Shown here: positions 1 through 11,420 of the stretch, piece after piece
Layout of the letters: each line of letters begins with the position of its first letter
How positions within the stretch are numbered: position 1 is the first letter of the stretch
Assembly (NCBI RefSeq): GCF_963576615.1
Contig: NC_088716.1
Location: 61,226,228 to 61,290,227 of the forward strand
Length of the DNA stretch: 64,000 nucleotides
Origin: Watersipora subatra
Lineage: Eukaryota > Bryozoa > Gymnolaemata > Cheilostomatida > Watersiporidae
Direction: 5' to 3'
Program-made: the position numbers and the translations under genes
The notes under the pieces: model-generated
Told to the model about the DNA's origin: nothing
Seen by the model: the letters and a program-made list of their open reading frames with translations, nothing else
Database searches by the model: none

Positions 1-350
1 CAGTCTTGAAGGGACATAGCATTGTGAATGTCATCAGCATTACTTGGTATCTTAGATTGACTGATGCATGTTGATAGCTTGAGAACTTTTTATCTGCGGT
101 AACCACGTACCAGGAGCCCAGGTGCAGCTTCCTTTACAGGCTTCATTCCTTCTGTGTTTGTTAGTGTACTTATGTTCATGGTCTGTGTGATTGTTTTGGC
201 ATGTAACTTGTTGAGAGGGCTTTGTGTGATAAAGGTGTGGCTAGATCCTGAGTCTAGAAGAGCGGAGACTAGGATTTCATTTTGAGGATTGTCTGATGAG
301 GAAATGTAGACGGGTATGGTCCAAGACATAACTTGCGCTGATTTGTGCAT
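1..350 (-). pseudogene. BEL/Pao aspartic protease fragment
   Basis: An 86-codon open stretch (350 to 90) carries the retropepsin active-site motif as LLDSGSSHTFI, the usual BEL form, preceded by a beta-strand-like segment (WTIPVYISSS). The frame then closes. Homologous-looking sequence continues in another frame towards position 1 (KIPSNADDIHNAMSLQDW), so a frameshift is present. The protease would process Gag-Pol. The remainder of Pol is outside the window. Confidence 0.7.
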
Positions 351-383
351 TTTGTCTGTGCATTGGCACGCAGCAGCTTTCTC

Positions 384-1067
384 TTAATTACTGATTTTGC
401 TTTGCTTTGAATTGTTTTTATTGCCAGAAGCGTGGTTTTGCATTTCTGAAGCAGATGTGACTGTATCATTTGTGTACATATAATGCTCGTGAAACATTGT
501 GAGATGTTGTTTTTCACAGTTAGCCTTTTTGCAATTTGCTGGATGTTTACATTCTTTCATTCTGTGGTTTGGCTTTGCACATGCAAAGCAGAGTTTATGT
601 TCATGAAATAGCTTTTCAATATCACCGTTTGGTAGCTTGCCTAATTTGAAGCATTCACAAATAGTATGGTTGTCTTTTTTGCAATATAAGCATGGATACG
701 TTATGCGTTTGAGTTGATTTTTGTTTTCAATGGATTTTGTGGCACTTGCTTGAATTCTAGGGGTTTTGCTTTCAGATGTTGTAGAGTCTTTTGTTTCACT
801 TGCTAGAAGCACAGTTGCCCTTTTGTTTGGCTTCTTGGCTTGATTATCTTTCTTGATCTTAGCAGACTTTTCTTTGTGGTTCTGAAGGGTTTTTGTCAGA
901 GGGTTTTTGGCAACATCACATTCGCCTGATAAGAGTGTTATAAAGTCCTTCAAATGAGGAAATTTTCCATAATGTTTCCCGAGCTTGGTAGCCTTTGCTG
1001 CCAACTTTTGTGCAATCTGATGTGGGAGTTTGAGAATCAACTGCTTATTTGCAGCCTTTGAGTTCAA
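384..1067 (-). pseudogene. BEL/Pao Gag C-terminal part with zinc knuckles
   Basis: This 227-codon open stretch continues the Gag domain (LILKLPHQIAQKLAAKATK) into a lysine-rich linker and then two or more cysteine/histidine knuckles. One has the form CLYCKKDNHTICECF and the next CFACAKPNHRMKEC, followed by a further Cys/His group. These bind nucleic acid in BEL Gag proteins. It ends at a TAA (384-386) just before the protease, where intact elements read through. It is in a different frame from the upstream Gag part and in the same frame as the protease ORF. Confidence 0.75.
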
Positions 1068-1068
1068 A

Positions 1069-2755
1069 TCTAGTTAGGTGGAAATACAGCCAACAACAGA
1101 CTCAAGAAAGTCTACAAAATCCTCTAGTTTCTCACCATCACCTGACTTGATTGCTGGCCAGCTAGTTAACTTTTCCTCATAGGCTTTAGCAATTGTTTCA
1201 GGTCTTCCAAATCTTTTGTCAAGCTTTGCTCAAGTGGCTTGGTAGGCATCCTCTGCATTATGCCTCCGGTAACTCTCTACTGTTTACAATGCTCCGCTAT
1301 AACCACGTATTGGCGCAGCTTTAGCCACTTTTGACCTGGTGTAACCTTTGAGGAGTCAAATGCTTCTTCAAATGCCGCCTTCCAGTCATGGTACTGAAGA
1401 GGGTCACCATGAAAAATTGGGGGTTCCGATAGGCGCTGGCGTACAGTATTTATGGCACCTGCTAAAGTTTCAGCAAATACCTCGTGGTTAGAACTGATTG
1501 TGACTGGGGTGAGGGTAGAGGGTTGGATTGACTGGTGTCTAGTATCATATATATGGGGCGTGTCTGCTTTAACACCTGGAAGCTTAGCAAGAGAGTGTGT
1601 GTCGTGTTGTGCATTCTTTGCTGTGGTGCACTCATTCGCAATGAATCTGTCCTGACTTGGCCTTAGGAGCTCTTCGGATTTGAAATGATCATTTTGTGGG
1701 TTTGAACGTGACACTGGCTGTTGCTCAGACACATATCTAAGAACGTGTGCACTGACAGGTAAAACTGAAGCTTGTTCATGTGACTGCATAACTGGATGTG
1801 ATGCTGCAGCATTCCCAGTTGAAACAGCGATGGGTGGATTATCTATTGAGGGTGGGTGAAATAATGATCTAACGCCATCTTCTTCTAGCGCTTGTGTTAT
1901 CACAAGCTGCTTTGCCTCTTCGGCCTCTATTTCAGCTTGCATTTTGCATTGCTGAATGGCTTGCGACATTTGCTGTGCCTTCATTTCCAGCTCTTGCGTT
2001 TTTCTTGCAGCTGCCAACCTTTACTTCATAGCAGCAAGGTTAGCAGCTGTTTCAAGCTGCATACGAAGCATGCTAAAGCTCACCCTAAAGCTTACAGAAT
2101 TGTATGACTTAGACTTGGCATTCGAAATGTATGTTTGAGTGGTTAAAGGCGCAGGCTCAGTAATTAAGAGTTCATGACTATGAGAAGCTAGTTGGTTAGC
2201 TGGTGATTGAATTGAGTGAGGACTGCTGATAGTTGGGATGTCAGCCAATAAACTAAGTGACACAACGCTCTCACTCCTTACACATTGTTTGCTCATTCAT
2301 TCCAAAACTTGAGCAGCTAGATGTTCAATATCTGCTAATACTTGGTCTACTTGATTAACTAATATTCTATATGGTTTGATCTCTCTTAGCATGCTCCGCC
2401 ACTGATCATGTGTTTGTTTTATGGTTTTTCTTTCTTGTTCTAATTGTGCTTGGCATCCTTCCAATTGATCATAATTCGATTGTTCTGATACAAGATCTTT
2501 TACTAGCGATTTGTGAAAAGAACCGCAATTCTCAACGAGTTGAAGTATCTGTTTAGCAACATTACCAATCGCAGTCCTACTAAACTTCTGAGATTCAACT
2601 TCAGTTTCAACATTTTTAATAATCATTTCTGGTTGAATTGTGCAATAAAAGTCTTCAGTAATTTTAGCAGCACTTGCACCTGTGGTTTGTTCAAGTGCTA
2701 GCTCTACGCTATGAAAATCTTCATTGTGATCAGATAAACTACCTTTCTTAGACAT
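1069..2755 (-). pseudogene. BEL/Pao Gag, N-terminal and DUF1759-like part, with in-frame stops
   Basis: The frame opens at 2755 and is interrupted in the same frame by TGA (2297-2299), TAA (about 2018-2020) and a stop near 1277, then shifts frame before the knuckle region. The first 150 residues are charged and probably coiled-coil. A long Q/E-rich helix follows near 2017-1880, and then a segment typical of BEL Gag ending in DSSKVTPGQKWLKLRQYV. Between 1277 and 1069, degraded codons still read as the usual continuation (RRHNAEDAYQA, LDKRFGRP). Gag would form the virus-like particle; this copy cannot make a full protein. All breaks look like decay after insertion. Confidence 0.75.
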
Positions 2756-5700
2756 GGTTGAATTAGGATAACGTCAACTGACTTGTCAGTGTAGCGAATG
2801 AGCAATTAAAACAAGTTGAAAAGAGAAGACAATTTCGAATCTGAGTAGGGTGTAAGGTTTTAGTGCACAAGGTGATTTTGTAAACAGGGCTAAATGTTTT
2901 ACAGTCTTATCCGCTGTCAATAATTTCCACAAGGCTGTATACCCTCATGCACACCGCCAAGTACCCCTTGAAAGCAAATCGGCTCTGCTAATGAAATGGC
3001 GACAGATGTCTTAAAGATGTGGTTGCGTCAAAAAGGTCGATTTAATAAAATTAAGACCATAAAAGGCTAAAACTTCAGCTACAATTTGATGCCATTTTTG
3101 TTTTTGTAGACCAACCCTGTCCAGAGATGAATTGATTGATTGAATGAGGCCCTCTTTTAAAAAGCTCACGTTCCAGCGGGTGCTTCTTTTGTGACGTCAC
3201 TAGTGATACATCTGAAAAGTGATACATCGATAAATATAAGGTCGCTTCATTAGCCAGTCATCAGCACGAAATTTTTATATAGGTCGTAATAAATGTTATC
3301 ACTCGTAAAACGCGTTGCCTGTGATCTCAAATTTAGGGATTTTACTTTATTATTAAGTCGCATGGACATCGATATTTACTAAATTACATGTAATTAACAT
3401 CGGTACTTTAATGAATTAATTGATCGACACGTTTTATTGACGAACAACAGTAAAAATTACTGTAACATTACCGCAAAGGTGACTCCGAGTTTTCTGAACG
3501 TCAGGTGATTATAGTGCTACGGAGGAAGATAGGAGAATGGAGGTAAATTTACCTTCTACTTTGAGTCTCCTATAGATATACTGTTGAGTTTACATTCAGA
3601 TTATATTTCCCTGTTTGAGGCTAAAATATAATTTCCTGCACATGCGAGATACATATGTACAGCGAGTTCTTGACAGATTCTTTTTAATCCATAGTATCTA
3701 GCAATACAATGGCTTAGATTAACGAATATACTAAAGGTAATAATTTTAGTACTCATTAATACATGTACTAATTAATCAATTTATAACTTTTTGCTATCAC
3801 TAATCAGCGTTTTATAATTTTTTATCGGTTCACCTAGCTACATTTGCTTCAAATTTTCTGTGGCAGTGTTATCTAGTAAATTAGAGTTATGATTTGATTT
3901 TAGATGTTCACTTCTCATTTGTAGAAAGTGAAGAAAATCGATTGATTAAGGCAAATCTTTAACTTCCAGAACCAAAGCTTCGAATCGTTGGCTTGGCGTA
4001 CTTATGCCTTTGTTAAACATTTATTCGTTTTTAAAATTACACTTGCAATCTATCTAACTCCCGATTTGAAAGCTTTCAGTAGATACACGTTAGAATGACA
4101 TATCTATGAATGACATATATTTATTGCATTTGTTTTACTGATTACAGGATGTTTATGTGATCCCACCCGCCGAAGCAGCTTTGTCAGTGTGGAAACTGCC
4201 ATAAATGGGAAAGAGAGACTTGAATGTGTGCTGCATAAACCATGATGTTTTGTTTGAGTTTGCTGCAGTAGATGAATTTGTTTTATTGTATCAGCTAAAA
4301 CTATGTGAGTGGCCATGACTTGATAAATATTTTTAATAAAAGCTTTATGCCGAGATGAAAATTTTTTGCTTGTAAAAATTATATAATAAAATGATATTGT
4401 TGAAGATAATGCAAAACATGATTTGCAGAATATTGTATTGAATTGGATACGCTGTATGGATGTTCGCAGAACTGGAGAATGTGAGTTCAAATCCAGTTTG
4501 CAGAAGATTTCTCATCCTTAAAACTCTACCCCTATGTTTATTCTTTTCAAAGACGCATATTGCTTATTTCACTTACGGTAGTAAGAAACTAGTTTTTGGT
4601 GTGGGGGATGATATACAGCCCCACCCCCAGGATAGGCGACGAGCGTAATGTGGGCGGCGCTTTTGGGAGGCTGTATATCGTTAGTGTGGGTAGCGACAGA
4701 ACTGTGCCGATACACAGACCTTATTCTACATAGTTTGCCTGACAGAATTACTGTAGACCGGTAGAATTGGTAGTCGGTATTCAAATGTTCACACAGCATT
4801 TGGAAAAAGTAAGACAAATCTTTAATTTTCATTATTTGAGGCCCCTGAAACATTCATAATAATGTATCTGTAGCTGGATTTAAAATTTTATTCTAGCCAA
4901 CATGAGCAAATACAAAATAAAATATATGCCTATAGAGCCGCGTAGAACTAGACTTTTATCGCAAATAGCCGATGTGAATACGAGATATATTGACAGATAT
5001 ATCACGCGTGACATCATTTTGGGCAAGTCTGGGCATGTCTTTTTGGCCTGAGTGTTTTTACCGCAATCAGATTTTTTTCAATTTTAATCTTCATATATCT
5101 TGGCAATGAGATCGCCTAACACGACAAACAACAAATCAACTAATAGAGAAAAAAATGCTTTCTTTTAAGATCAACTCAAATTTGACGCAACCACATCTTT
5201 AACCACAGCTTATCCAATTCGAGTTAGATATTTGCTTGACCGCTGATGTCGTCACAATTGCAATTGCTCTGTTACAATTGTTTAAAATTCAAATTTTTGC
5301 ATACAAATATACGGTAAAGACAAGATTTTCTCCAACTATTCAAATTGAGTATTCAAACTCAAATTAAACAAGTTTCTGTAAGCGATTATACCTATTTATA
5401 AAGTCAAAATTCTGAGTAACGGAATCAAACAGTGTTAAACAACTTATCTAATTAGAAGGAGATGTGGCTACTGGCTCTGTCTCTAAGCTCTGGCATCTTG
5501 GCTGCTGGCTTATTGTCGGACTGGCTCTGGCACTATCTTTTCTTCTTTGCATTAGACGTTGGATACAGTGACGTAAGAGTCTCGTGTACTTCTAGTGCGA
5601 ATTGTTGTAGACTTATTATAGGTTCAGCTACAAAGTGTTCGATTTGATTTTGAGTTTAGGAGGCCTGACTTTTGGTAGTTGAAATGGCTGTTTACTTTAT

Positions 5701-6537
5701 AATTTACTTCTTTCAAACTTAATGTTAGTGGCAGATAGTTGCGTATGGAATTGTCTGTACATGATGATTTGTTTACTTCTCCAATTGGTTAAAATAATCT
5801 GTTGATACATGTCCGCTACATGTCCATAGATTCATTGTTGTTCAGAAGTAGAAAGATTCTTTTTGGTTGGCAGAATCTTATTTTTGACTTCATACAGTAG
5901 AGTTTCACTCGGCAGCTCTTCACATGGGAAGAGTTTTACTAGGCAGCGCTTCACAAGGGAAGAGTTTTACTGTAACTGCCCTCCCAGAGACAATGTGGAG
6001 TTTCGAACGGGTGTCATTTGTTAAGATAATTTTATTTGCTGTTATAGACGCAGACACCGTAAAACTACAAATTACAATATGAAACATAAAGATAAAATGA
6101 AGAAAACAAGAATGCTATATGATAACAAGAATACATATAATATCAATATGACATCAAATGTTTATAACAATATTTAAAGAACCTTTTAAAAAGTCAAATA
6201 TTGAATAAAAACATGAATTAATAATGAGTACATACCTCTATCACCTAATCCAGGAGAGAGTTAAAATGTGGTTGAGTAAATATGTATAAGTATGTCTCTA
6301 TGGGTGAATATTAAAAAACAGTAATAATAAGCGAACAGAAGCAGAAATTCTGTACAACCTCATTCTCTGAGGTGTTAGACTGAAATGCCAAAAAAGATAA
6401 AGCCCATGCTAAAAACAAAAAGGAAAATGGTGATTCAAAGTATATTGCAATTGTGAAGACATGATCAGCGGTTTGGCAAAGTAATAAACTCTATGTGGCT
6501 GTGGTAGCTGTTTCGGTGTAAAAGGCTCACTAATGTA
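2756..6537. other. Gene-poor interval with scattered repeat sequence
   Basis: No coding region could be supported on either strand; the open stretches near 4104-4490 and 5462-5647 match no known domain. A 22-bp block at 3011-3032 occurs inverted at 5178-5199. A short inverted pair (GATATACAGCC at about 4609 and its complement at about 4670) brackets a C/G-rich loop. Sequence at 5055-5165 matches the right arm of the foldback element at 46970-47340. Confidence 0.5.
5055..5165 (+). repeat. Partial copy of a foldback MITE arm
   Basis: The stretch running from TTTTACCGCAATC through TTGGCAATGAGATC to ACAAATCAAC resembles 47225-47330, the right arm of the palindromic element in the P450 intron. 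Only one arm is evident here. The similarity is diverged but keeps order over roughly 100 bp, which indicates a dispersed family. Confidence 0.45.
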
Positions 6538-6571
6538 ATCTTTTCGCCGTTTAGCTAAACGGCGAAAAGAT
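6538..6571. repeat. Perfect 34-bp palindrome
   Basis: The 17-base arm ATCTTTTCGCCGTTTAG is followed directly by its exact reverse complement with no spacer. The flanks do not extend the symmetry. It lies about 430 bp left of the fucosyltransferase duplication and about 50 bp from no recognisable gene. It could be the remnant of a small foldback element or a cruciform-forming site; no function is visible. Confidence 0.85.
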
Positions 6572-7353
6572 ATTAGATGTGCATTTTATTTAAAAGCAGT
6601 GGAAAGAAACTTTACGGTCCCTGATTTTAAAAATACTATCAAGCACCACAACACTCGACAGAAAGCAGGCCTGCTTGTGCCAACAATCCGGACAAATGCG
6701 TTTTTTAATTCTTTTTGGCCGAGAACAACTCGAGACAAGAGAGGTTTTTAGTAAAGAATTTTTGTAATAAAAGAGTTCCCACACCTTTCCTTCTTTCTAG
6801 AAAGGTGTAGTGGGAAAATTTTAGATTATACTATATTATAATGTTCTTGTAGTATGGAAGTATATGGCTATTTTAAAAACAAGGTGATTAAAGCAGTGAG
6901 CACATTAGGTCATGACCTGACTGGCAACGATGCGACAATGGACAAGCGGCCATCAATGGCAAGATAAAATTTTACAATGAACAAAGAACCTTACAATTTT
7001 ATTGAGAAAAGGTACCGTACGCTATTTCTGCTCCAGTCACCTGTCTGAGGTTGACAAACTCTACTTATAGCGACACAGAAAGACAGGTCACATAATCTAT
7101 TGATAATCCAGTAGCTGTTCCATTGAAAAGCAAATAATCCAGTAGCTCGCTGTAAGACTCACTCCAGCGATGTCGTCCTTGTTTTCTCAGCACTTCTGTG
7201 TAGCAGCGTAAGAGTTATTCCAAATGACCGACATCGGGATACAAGCGTGTCTGAGAGTAGAGTCGAGTACAGGTGCACTAGCCAGCTCTATGAGGGTGCA
7301 TTGGTAGTTCACACTAGCCAGGCATGACAATCCTGACAGTTAATCAATAGCTT

Positions 7354-7412
7354 CAGCCATATATATAGTAAGCCCTACTATATCTATGGGTTTACTATAT
7401 ATATATGGCTTC
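7354..7412. repeat. Small hairpin insertion flanked by a short duplication
   Basis: Unit 2 reads continuously through GCTTCAGCCCATGC. Unit 1 instead has GCTTCAG, about 50 bp of an imperfect inverted repeat (arms CCATATATATAGTAA and TTTACTATATATATATGG), then GCTTCAG again. The pattern is that of a tiny foldback insertion with a 7-bp target duplication, dated after the segmental duplication or lost precisely from unit 2. Confidence 0.65.
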
Positions 7413-7734
7413 AGCCCATGCTTCTATGCAAACTCATTAACTGGTCTTGGCAGGTGCTAAGGTTAGCTTTGATATTAGCCTTTCAAATGGTTTGTAGCTA
7501 GGTGGCCTTCAAGTACAATAGCTTGTTTTGTTTGGAATGTTGATTTTAACGTGCATATGCAACAAATCTCCAAGGTATGTTGATGAGAGCTCACTCTGCA
7601 GCAGCCAAAATTCTTCAGTGGCATGCCCAGGGACTAGTGCTGCCCAAGGACTAGTGCTGCCCAGGGACTAGTGCTGCACACAACTAACGGAACCCTTTCT
7701 TGCTCAAACTAAAGTAAAGTTTGCATCTACAAAG

Positions 7735-7875
7735 TTGTCAGTTTTATCACGGTTTTAGCTCACTGATATAGATCAATAAAGTTAGCTTTATCACAGGTTT
7801 AGCTCACTGATAAAAGATCAATGGAGTAAGCTCCATCACGGGTTTGACTCAGTGATAGAGGTCAATGGAGATTCT
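7735..7875. repeat. Short tandem repeat, about 3 copies of a 50-55 bp unit
   Basis: Three diverged copies contain the core TTTAGCTCACTGATA followed by GATCAATRRAG. The array lies in the part of duplication unit 1 that is missing from unit 2. Confidence 0.6.
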
Positions 7876-8187
7876 TAAGAGTTGGCCAAATGACATACTA
7901 ACTTGAGCATAAACTTTTGCATTAGTCGTTGGGGTTATTCATGCTCAATTTAGTTCATCCAGGGCAGGCTGTAGCTCTCGATTAATAAAAAACCTTTTTT
8001 AACAGAATTCAGAAAGAAGACAACAAGTTAAATCTAAAACTTATAATAGTTGACTCGAGGGTAAGTTTTTGAGTTTGTCTCTAACTCTTGTAACCAATCC
8101 TTACGAACCTTGGTTGCTGAAGTTGAGACTATGTACCACCTCGGAAACTTTGATTACATTTATGAAGCCAGCTGTGACTCAGCAGTG

Positions 8188-8550
8188 CTCGTTAGTGCCC
8201 ACTACTGTCAGTACTTGTTGGTGCCCACTACTGCCAGTACTCGTTGGTGCCCACTACTGCCAGTGCTCGTTGGTGCCCACTACTGCCAGCGCTCGAAGGT
8301 GCCCACTACTGTCAGTACTCGTTGGTGCCCACTACTGCCAGTGCTCGTTGGTGCCCACTACTGCCAGTACTCATTGGTGCCCACTACTGCCAGTACTCGC
8401 CATTTCTTGCTAATACCAGTGTCTACCAGTGCCAGCATCAACCAATACCTACGGATCTCATTAATGCCCATCAGTGTCAGCATCCACCGGTTCCTCACCC
8501 CAGTACCTACCAATACCAGTGCCCGCCATCGGCTTAAACTAATTTAGTAC
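8188..8550. repeat. 26-bp minisatellite, strong for about 8 copies and then degenerate
   Basis: The unit contains TGCCCACTACTGCCAGT and repeats every 26 bp from about 8188 to 8400, grading into looser CCAGT-rich copies up to about 8550. Because 26 is not a multiple of three, all frames cycle through the same repeats, which explains the overlapping repetitive open frames here. They are not genes. The array is absent from duplication unit 2. Confidence 0.85.
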
Positions 8551-8997
8551 TTGCCCACCATTGGCTACTAATACGACCCACTACTACATGCTGGGGTAAA
8601 TTGCCTGCTAAACTGATAAAAATAGAATTGCAAATACATGTATATGTACTACGCCTGTGGCAATGTAACCTTTTCACTCTAACGACTAATCACACTGCAA
8701 CAGCATTACTGCAACAAAGAATGGGACAAGGCTCTGTGAGTTATGACCACACAGCGCTTTTTATTATCAACATGAACAAAATGCTTTTATTCTCCAGACA
8801 ATATGTATGGGATGATGTTTTGAACCACAAGTTTATGATACGAATAGTTTTTCAACATTGATAGTTCCTATATAATACGATGCAGTGTCACTATGATGTC
8901 ACTACATTTATGTGATGCACTCAAGTGCTGTTGCTATGGAGTGTTGTTGCTATGGAAAAATTAGTATTTCAAAATAGTGTTAGGCTATGTTAGACAT

Positions 8998-9183
8998 GAA
9001 GCTGCATGGAAAGACCCTAATAAACAGTTTAAAGCCAAGAGGGAAAAGGCCGCAGGTTTTTAGTTTTTTCAAAACCTTCATGCTTTTCTTTAAAACAACC
9101 ACAACACGAGGAAACACAATGCGAAGGGATAATGTGTATTTTGAGTATCATGTGGCTAGCAATCAAAGAGCTAGGGTTCTATG
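8998..9183 (+). CDS. Small upstream ORF of the fucosyltransferase unit, copy 1 (doubtful)
   Basis: A 61-codon frame (MKLHGKTLINSL start, ending RARVL) lies about 120 bp upstream of the fucosyltransferase start. The same frame, with the same start and stop, exists at 54160-54348 in the other unit. The two copies differ at several codons, many of them amino-acid changing, so there is no sign of protein-level constraint. It may be an upstream ORF in the 5' leader or chance. Confidence 0.25.
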
Positions 9184-9299
9184 ACCACTACACAGCCATA
9201 GGCAGCAGCAGATGTAATAAATGTCTCACGATGCCTGACCTAGGCTAGCTTTAGTTATTAAAACTCTCTTATAGCCAAGTAGAAGCTGAACTAAACTCA

Positions 9300-10532
9300 A
9301 TGTATGCTCGAGGAACTTCGCTGGCAGTTATTTTGGGAGTTGCCTTACTTATCATCAACATCACTGTTTTTCGACTCACCGGAAACACGTTAACATTTTT
9401 CAATGAACCTCTTTAGCGTCAGAATGTTTGGAATTTGGAAGGTATACACGGCTTGTCAAAATTAGAAACAAAGAAACCAAGCAAGACAATCTTGGCATAC
9501 ACAACAATCTACAACAACACATTTAATATACAGAATTACATCAGGACGGAGCAGAAGAGAAGACTTTTTCCCGACCCTCTGCTAAACTGTGAGTATCCCT
9601 GCAGCTGGAGTACTGACCTGCAAGATTACAACCGGAGTGATGCCGTGTTGTTTCATGTGTACAATACTCGGGTTAAACAAGACTTTGTTATAACTGATTT
9701 GGCTTCTTGAAGATCTGTAAATCAAAAATGGATTATCATGTTTAGAGAGCCTCCATCTTTCTTTTACCCGGAGCAGCTAAAAGAGTTGAAAAACAAGTTT
9801 AAGATAAGTATGACTTACCAGAGCACTTCCGATGTGGTCATACCTTGCGGCCGGTACTGGAGAAGTAAAGGATTCAACCCTCAACATCAAAAACAGAATT
9901 ACATAACTGGAAGAAATAGGATGGTGAGTTGGCTAGTGAGCAACTGTCGCACTAGCAGCAGAAGGGAAGAGTATGTGAGAGAGTTACAGAAACATATCTC
10001 TATCGATAATTATGGTGCGTGTTCAAACAACACTGACCCTAACAACGGTAACAAATTCATTTTAAAATATGCTGCCAAATACAAGTTCTATCTCGCATTT
10101 GAAAACTCGGATTGCTTTGATTACGTGACTGAAAAGTTCTGAAACAGTCTTCAGCTCGGCATGATTCTAGTAGTACGAGGAAATCGAGCTGCCTATGAGA
10201 AACTAGCTCCTCCCAATTCATACATTCATGCCGGTTTGTTTCCTTCCCCTCAGAGACTAGCGAGTTATCTTATTAAGGTCGCAGCAGACAGGAAGCTATT
10301 TTATTCATATCATAAATGGAGGGCTTTTTACGAATTTGATGTGACATTATTTACTGCCAATAGGAAGTGGATGTGTGATTTGTGTGAGCGAGTTCACATA
10401 TCTCCTCGCAAGACGCTTGATGTCTACGAGCACTTTAGTGAAGGTATAAAGTGTTTTGCATATCTTGATTATAAAGGCAGAAACAGAACCGGAGAAAACA
10501 TGGAAGATCTTTATCGTGCTAAAGTTGCGTGA
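9300..10532 (+). pseudogene. Alpha-1,3-fucosyltransferase (GT10) copy with three nonsense codons
   Basis: This is a same-length (410-codon) copy of the intact gene at 54464-55696, with no frameshift. It is broken by TAG at 9414-9416 (intact copy: CAG), TGA at 9708-9710 (intact copy: CGA) and TGA at 10140-10142 (intact copy: TGG, the tryptophan after VTEKF in the donor-binding region). All three are C-to-T or G-to-A transitions. Other family motifs remain, including TYQSTSDVVIPCG, SWLVSNCRTSSRREEYV and YHKWR. The downstream AATAAA of the intact copy reads AATAAC here. No full-length enzyme can come from it, so I call it a recent pseudogene. A polymorphic null allele is an alternative. Confidence 0.9.
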
Positions 10533-10929
10533 TTGTTGATTGATATTGTTGTGTGATCGTTGTTGATTACATATGTTGATCGATATTATTACTGTACTTG
10601 ATCAAAAAAATAACATGTTATAATGAAAGTGTCAGTCTCTCTGATGATAGTTATGGTATGGCTACTAAAACATCTTATCATGTTTTCAAACATGAAATAT
10701 TTTATATTGAAGTTAGCTAAGTGTCATAAGGCACTGGAGAGTTTTGTATCAGCCTACGTAGTTGTTTAACTATTTCAAAATATTGCTCTTGTGTTCTATC
10801 AGAAAATCGGTATTTATCAAATCTTTCCAGCCTTGTAAAAACTGTGAGTAACCGGTAAAGCTTTTTTCTGAACATCTTGAGTATTATCGTAATAATACAT
10901 TACATATAAGTACACCCTTGTTGATAATT

Positions 10930-11420
10930 CCACGACCAAATGAGCGGAGGGAATGTCTGAGAGTTTTGTGATAAATGCATGTGCACACGACTCACGAAAA
11001 TTATTCATCAACAATGTCGCAAACCCTTGTATCGAAATATCATCAACAAATTTAACCATTTTTGTGTAGAGTCATTAAAGTATAATAATAACGATACAAA
11101 ACAAATATAAGCCTATTTAAATATGTTACCAAGTCTTTGAAAATTGTTGACATATTCCTAAACCTTACCCATCTGATCGGATTATACACAAATAGACAGA
11201 TTAATTTGACCGAAAATCTTTATTAAAACTGGCCAAACCTTACTTTTATCAAAATTACGACCGGCAAACGAAACGCCCAGCGACTGAGAATAGAACCATT
11301 ACACTGTAAGTTGTGCGCATTTCACGAAAAAATAACGTGTTCATTTCACCAGTCTATAGCATTGTCGAATTGCCGAAGGTTTCTGTAAAATAGTACAAAT
11401 CGCAGTAAGGTTTTTTTGTT
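10930..11420 (+). repeat. Dispersed repeat of about 490 bp, copy 1
   Basis: This block matches 40535-41040 in inverted orientation. Shared stretches include GTGATAAATGCATGTGCACA, AAACCCTTGTWWCGAAAT, ATTTAAATATGTTACCAAG and CCCATCTGATCRGATTATAC. The 80-codon minus-strand frame inside it (10817-11059) is not preserved as an ORF in the other copy, so coding is unlikely. It begins where the fucosyltransferase duplication fades out. Confidence 0.75.

Larger units (their letters stand above)
1..2755 (-). mobile_element. BEL/Pao LTR retrotransposon, gag-protease end, decayed and cut by the window start
   Basis: Reading right to left on the minus strand, the order is a Gag-like N-terminus, a DUF1759-like Gag region, Cys/His knuckles and an aspartic protease start, which is the BEL/Pao order. 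Several in-frame stops and at least two frame changes break it. Reverse transcriptase and integrase would lie to the left of position 1 and cannot be seen. No clear 5' LTR could be delimited between 2756 and 3000. The family is assigned from the order of domains and from the motif around 1380-1420 (FHGDPLQYHDWKAAFEEAF). Confidence 0.8.
6998..10928 (+). repeat. Segmental duplication unit 1, containing the dead fucosyltransferase copy
   Basis: This segment matches 53262-56075 in the same orientation, covering about 700 bp upstream, the small upstream ORF, the whole fucosyltransferase frame and about 400 bp downstream. Similarity is very high within the coding frame. Unit 1 has about 990 bp (roughly 7695-8686) that unit 2 lacks, made mostly of tandem repeats, and a small hairpin insertion near 7354-7405. 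Similarity starts at the shared AAAAGGTAC-like stretch on the left and fades near 10928. Confidence 0.9.

Noticed and set aside
4104-4490. A 128-codon minus-strand frame
   Set aside because: It has no recognisable domain, splice context or repeat support; the composition is typical of AT-rich non-coding sequence.
4460-4560. Possible tRNA-derived SINE with GAGTTCAAATCC
   Set aside because: The B-box-like word is good but no A box or family tail could be placed, so it was not called.
8069-8547. Three overlapping frames with CPLLPVLVGAHYCQ repeats
   Set aside because: They are a 26-bp minisatellite read in rotating frames.
9414-10142. Readthrough or recoding of the three stops in the fucosyltransferase copy
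   Set aside because: The stops are of two kinds and fall where the intact twin has Gln, Arg and Trp; no recoding element is visible, so simple decay is the better account.
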